NCBI GenBank assembly: GCA_036897625.1
Contig: JAYMTA010000048.1
Span: 1 to 53,905 of the forward strand
Direction: 5' to 3'
Source: Pelargonium cotyledonis
Lineage: Eukaryota; Streptophyta; Magnoliopsida; Geraniales; Geraniaceae
Length of the DNA stretch: 53,905 nucleotides
Part shown: piece after piece, positions 52,182-53,905 of the stretch
How the letters are laid out: each line of letters opens with the position of its first letter
Numbering within the stretch: the stretch's first letter is position 1
Notes under the pieces: generated by a model
Told to the model about the DNA's origin: nothing
Database searches by the model: none
Seen by the model: the letters and a program-made list of their open reading frames with translations, nothing else
Translations under genes and position numbers: made by a program

Positions 52182-53905
52182 CTATTCATAAATGGCGTTG
52201 ACCAAATTATAGTTTACTTATTCAAAATCGAAATTTGGATTCTTATTTCAATGAGAAGACCATGTGCTCAATTGGGCTGGGCCAGACCCATCTCCCTCTT
52301 TATTAAAAGTTATATAGAAGCGGACAATTTGGTCACAAATTACAAATAACTTGAATAAAAAGTTTGTAGTTCAAATCGTATAAAATAGACTCTATCATTT
52401 TTTGTTTAATTTCGATTGAAAATTTTAAAGATATTATGAGTTGGGTGGGAAAATTCACACGAATCCGTTAGATTAACATATCGATTGTGTAATTGTGCTT
52501 GGTTTATAAGTGTGAAGAAAAACTTCATCAATTGATTTAGTTTTGGATCAGAAGTTTCAATATCACCTAACAACGGTATCATAGCTCATACAAATGCAGT
52601 TCCAATATCACTCAACATTAGTATTGATATAAGAGCTTATACAACTGCAGTTCAAAATTTTACCATTTGAGTAAATCCTATAGAATCGGCATATTAGAAA
52701 TGATTAAGACTATTTTATCTTAAGATCGAATTGTCACCTTTACTGCATCTAAAAGCATATTACCAACGGGAGGACACAAAACATTCATCATTATCCGGTT
52801 TTGGGAGGTTTCTGATCCCCAAATTGCAGCTCAAAACATAGCAATCTAAACAAATCCGTTAAAACCGAAAAATTCAAAATGTTTAAATCATTTTACCTTG
52901 AAACCGAATTGTCACCTCTACGTGCATCTGAAAGCATATCTCCAATGGGAGGAGGACACAAAAAGGGGACCCCAAAAGGCGTATTCTAAATACAAGTAGG
53001 GACCAATTGATGAGGCTTAAGAGAATCATGTACATCACTTCAAAACATGAATATGAATGGAAAGGAGACTTTTACATATGCATGCATGGCCCATAGCAAA
53101 GTAGCTTGTTTTGAATCATGGACGTTTCGTTCCTGGGTTGGTCAATGACTAGCTTCGTCTGAACCGAACAGTTGTAGCTTTGGTTCCTGATTCCTATTAT
53201 TTGTAGTTTGATTCCACTTACTTGGAATTTTTTACATGGATGTACTATATGCTACATTACCAACTTGATTTTTGTCCCCTTTAATTAGATTTCATTTAAT
53301 CACTTGTCTCCTAAAACACATGTTTTCGCACATCCAAGTACCATGATGTTCATTATGGATATTCATATAAAGAAATGATTCGTGCATGCAACCGTCATAT
53401 ATGTCAAATGCATGTATCCTGAAATTGAATCATAACCATTTATTGTTAGCTGTTAAAAAACAGAAGATGATGCTCACTTTCCACTTATTATAGTCTGAAA
53501 CATGTCTTACATGTATGTAAAGCGATTAGATGCGTCAAATTACTTCCATCATATAAATAGCTTAGATTATAAATAAAGATTCGTGAAAGTTTTTCGAGAT
53601 TCCTATTAGATAATCAAAAGCTATTGTTAAAAAAAAATAAAAACACTATGACAAGGAAACCATTGGGAGAAGAGGCAAAAACAGTGAAATAAAATGAATA
53701 ATAGTTGAGAATGCGATCTTTCTTTTTCCTTCTTCCACAAAGAACATGGGAGAAATTGGAAGTGGGCCTGAAATGGGCCCATCTTGATTCTTTCTTTTAA
53801 TTAAAGGATAGTGTAATTGGCTGTGACCCAACAACACCTCCCAGCCAATATAGGCTTTTGGCCTTGTCAAAGGGCAACTCCACCCATGGGGCTCCTAGTA
53901 TTGGG
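52182..53905. other. Intergenic DNA right of the CCT gene
   Basis: AT-rich and without a gene I can support. It contains a diverged 179-bp duplication (52669-52963). Near the right edge TGGGCC motifs (53763-53782) may belong to the promoter of a gene beyond the window. Confidence 0.45.
52669..52963. repeat. Diverged duplication, offset about 179 bp
   Basis: The blocks TTTTATCTTAAGATCGAATT, GTCACCTTTACTGCATCT, AAAGCATAT and GGGAGGACACAAAA near 52712-52781 recur near 52891-52963 with scattered substitutions. A similar sequence (AGAAATGATTAAGACTA versus AAAATGTTTAAATCA) precedes both. Confidence 0.75.

Overview
This is nuclear DNA from a flowering plant, almost certainly a core eudicot. Genes are split into many short exons with GT-AG introns (20 coding exons in one gene, 13 in another). 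Intergenic DNA is AT-rich and carries Stowaway-, Tourist- and Mutator-type elements, and every well-resolved protein belongs to a plant family. The Stowaway ends look asterid-like, but I cannot fix the species. There is no operon, CRISPR or prokaryotic feature, and I saw no tRNA or rRNA gene.

Layout, left to right: 3' end of a 3-ketoacyl-CoA synthase gene (+, 1-585); about 8 kb of intergenic DNA with a Tourist-like element, a Stowaway MITE and two gene relics; an ankyrin/PGG-domain membrane protein (+, 8834-11015); UFL1, the UFM1 E3 ligase (+, 11789-18955); repeat-rich DNA; NOT2/VIP2 of the CCR4-NOT complex (-, 28316-21115, with a 5' UTR exon further right); a small plant-specific protein with a triplicated 23-residue module (-, 32799-32185); an ECA-type ER Ca2+-ATPase (+, 34804-39864); histone H4 (-, 40636-40325), divergent from RPP30/GAF1 of RNase P/MRP (+, 41172-44492); tandem-repeat DNA; and a CCT-motif gene (-, 52068-48578) whose first intron holds a Mutator-like element. 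For most genes I built spliced models by hand. Exon phases join without stops, and predicted lengths match the families (UFL1 820 aa, NOT2 664 aa, ECA 1057 aa, CCT protein 245 aa).

Gene order resembles, from memory, two Arabidopsis segments: H4-ECA4-NOT2-ankyrin-KCS3 (At1g07660 to At1g07720) and H4-RPP30/GAF1-CCT (At5g59970 to At5g59990). The window looks like the unfractionated ancestral block, with UFL1 as an extra member. These are housekeeping genes that do not form one pathway, although UFL1 and ECA both act at the ER and NOT2, RPP30 and H4 serve core gene expression.

I found no wholly new biological system. The points most worth checking are a Gly-to-Trp change at a near-invariant position of the Ca2+-ATPase, an apparent Pack-MULE carrying an ARM-repeat gene fragment, two internal repeat families in the RPP30 tail, the triplicated module in the small protein, and a promoter plus first-exon island (ribosomal-protein-like) stranded in a NOT2 intron.
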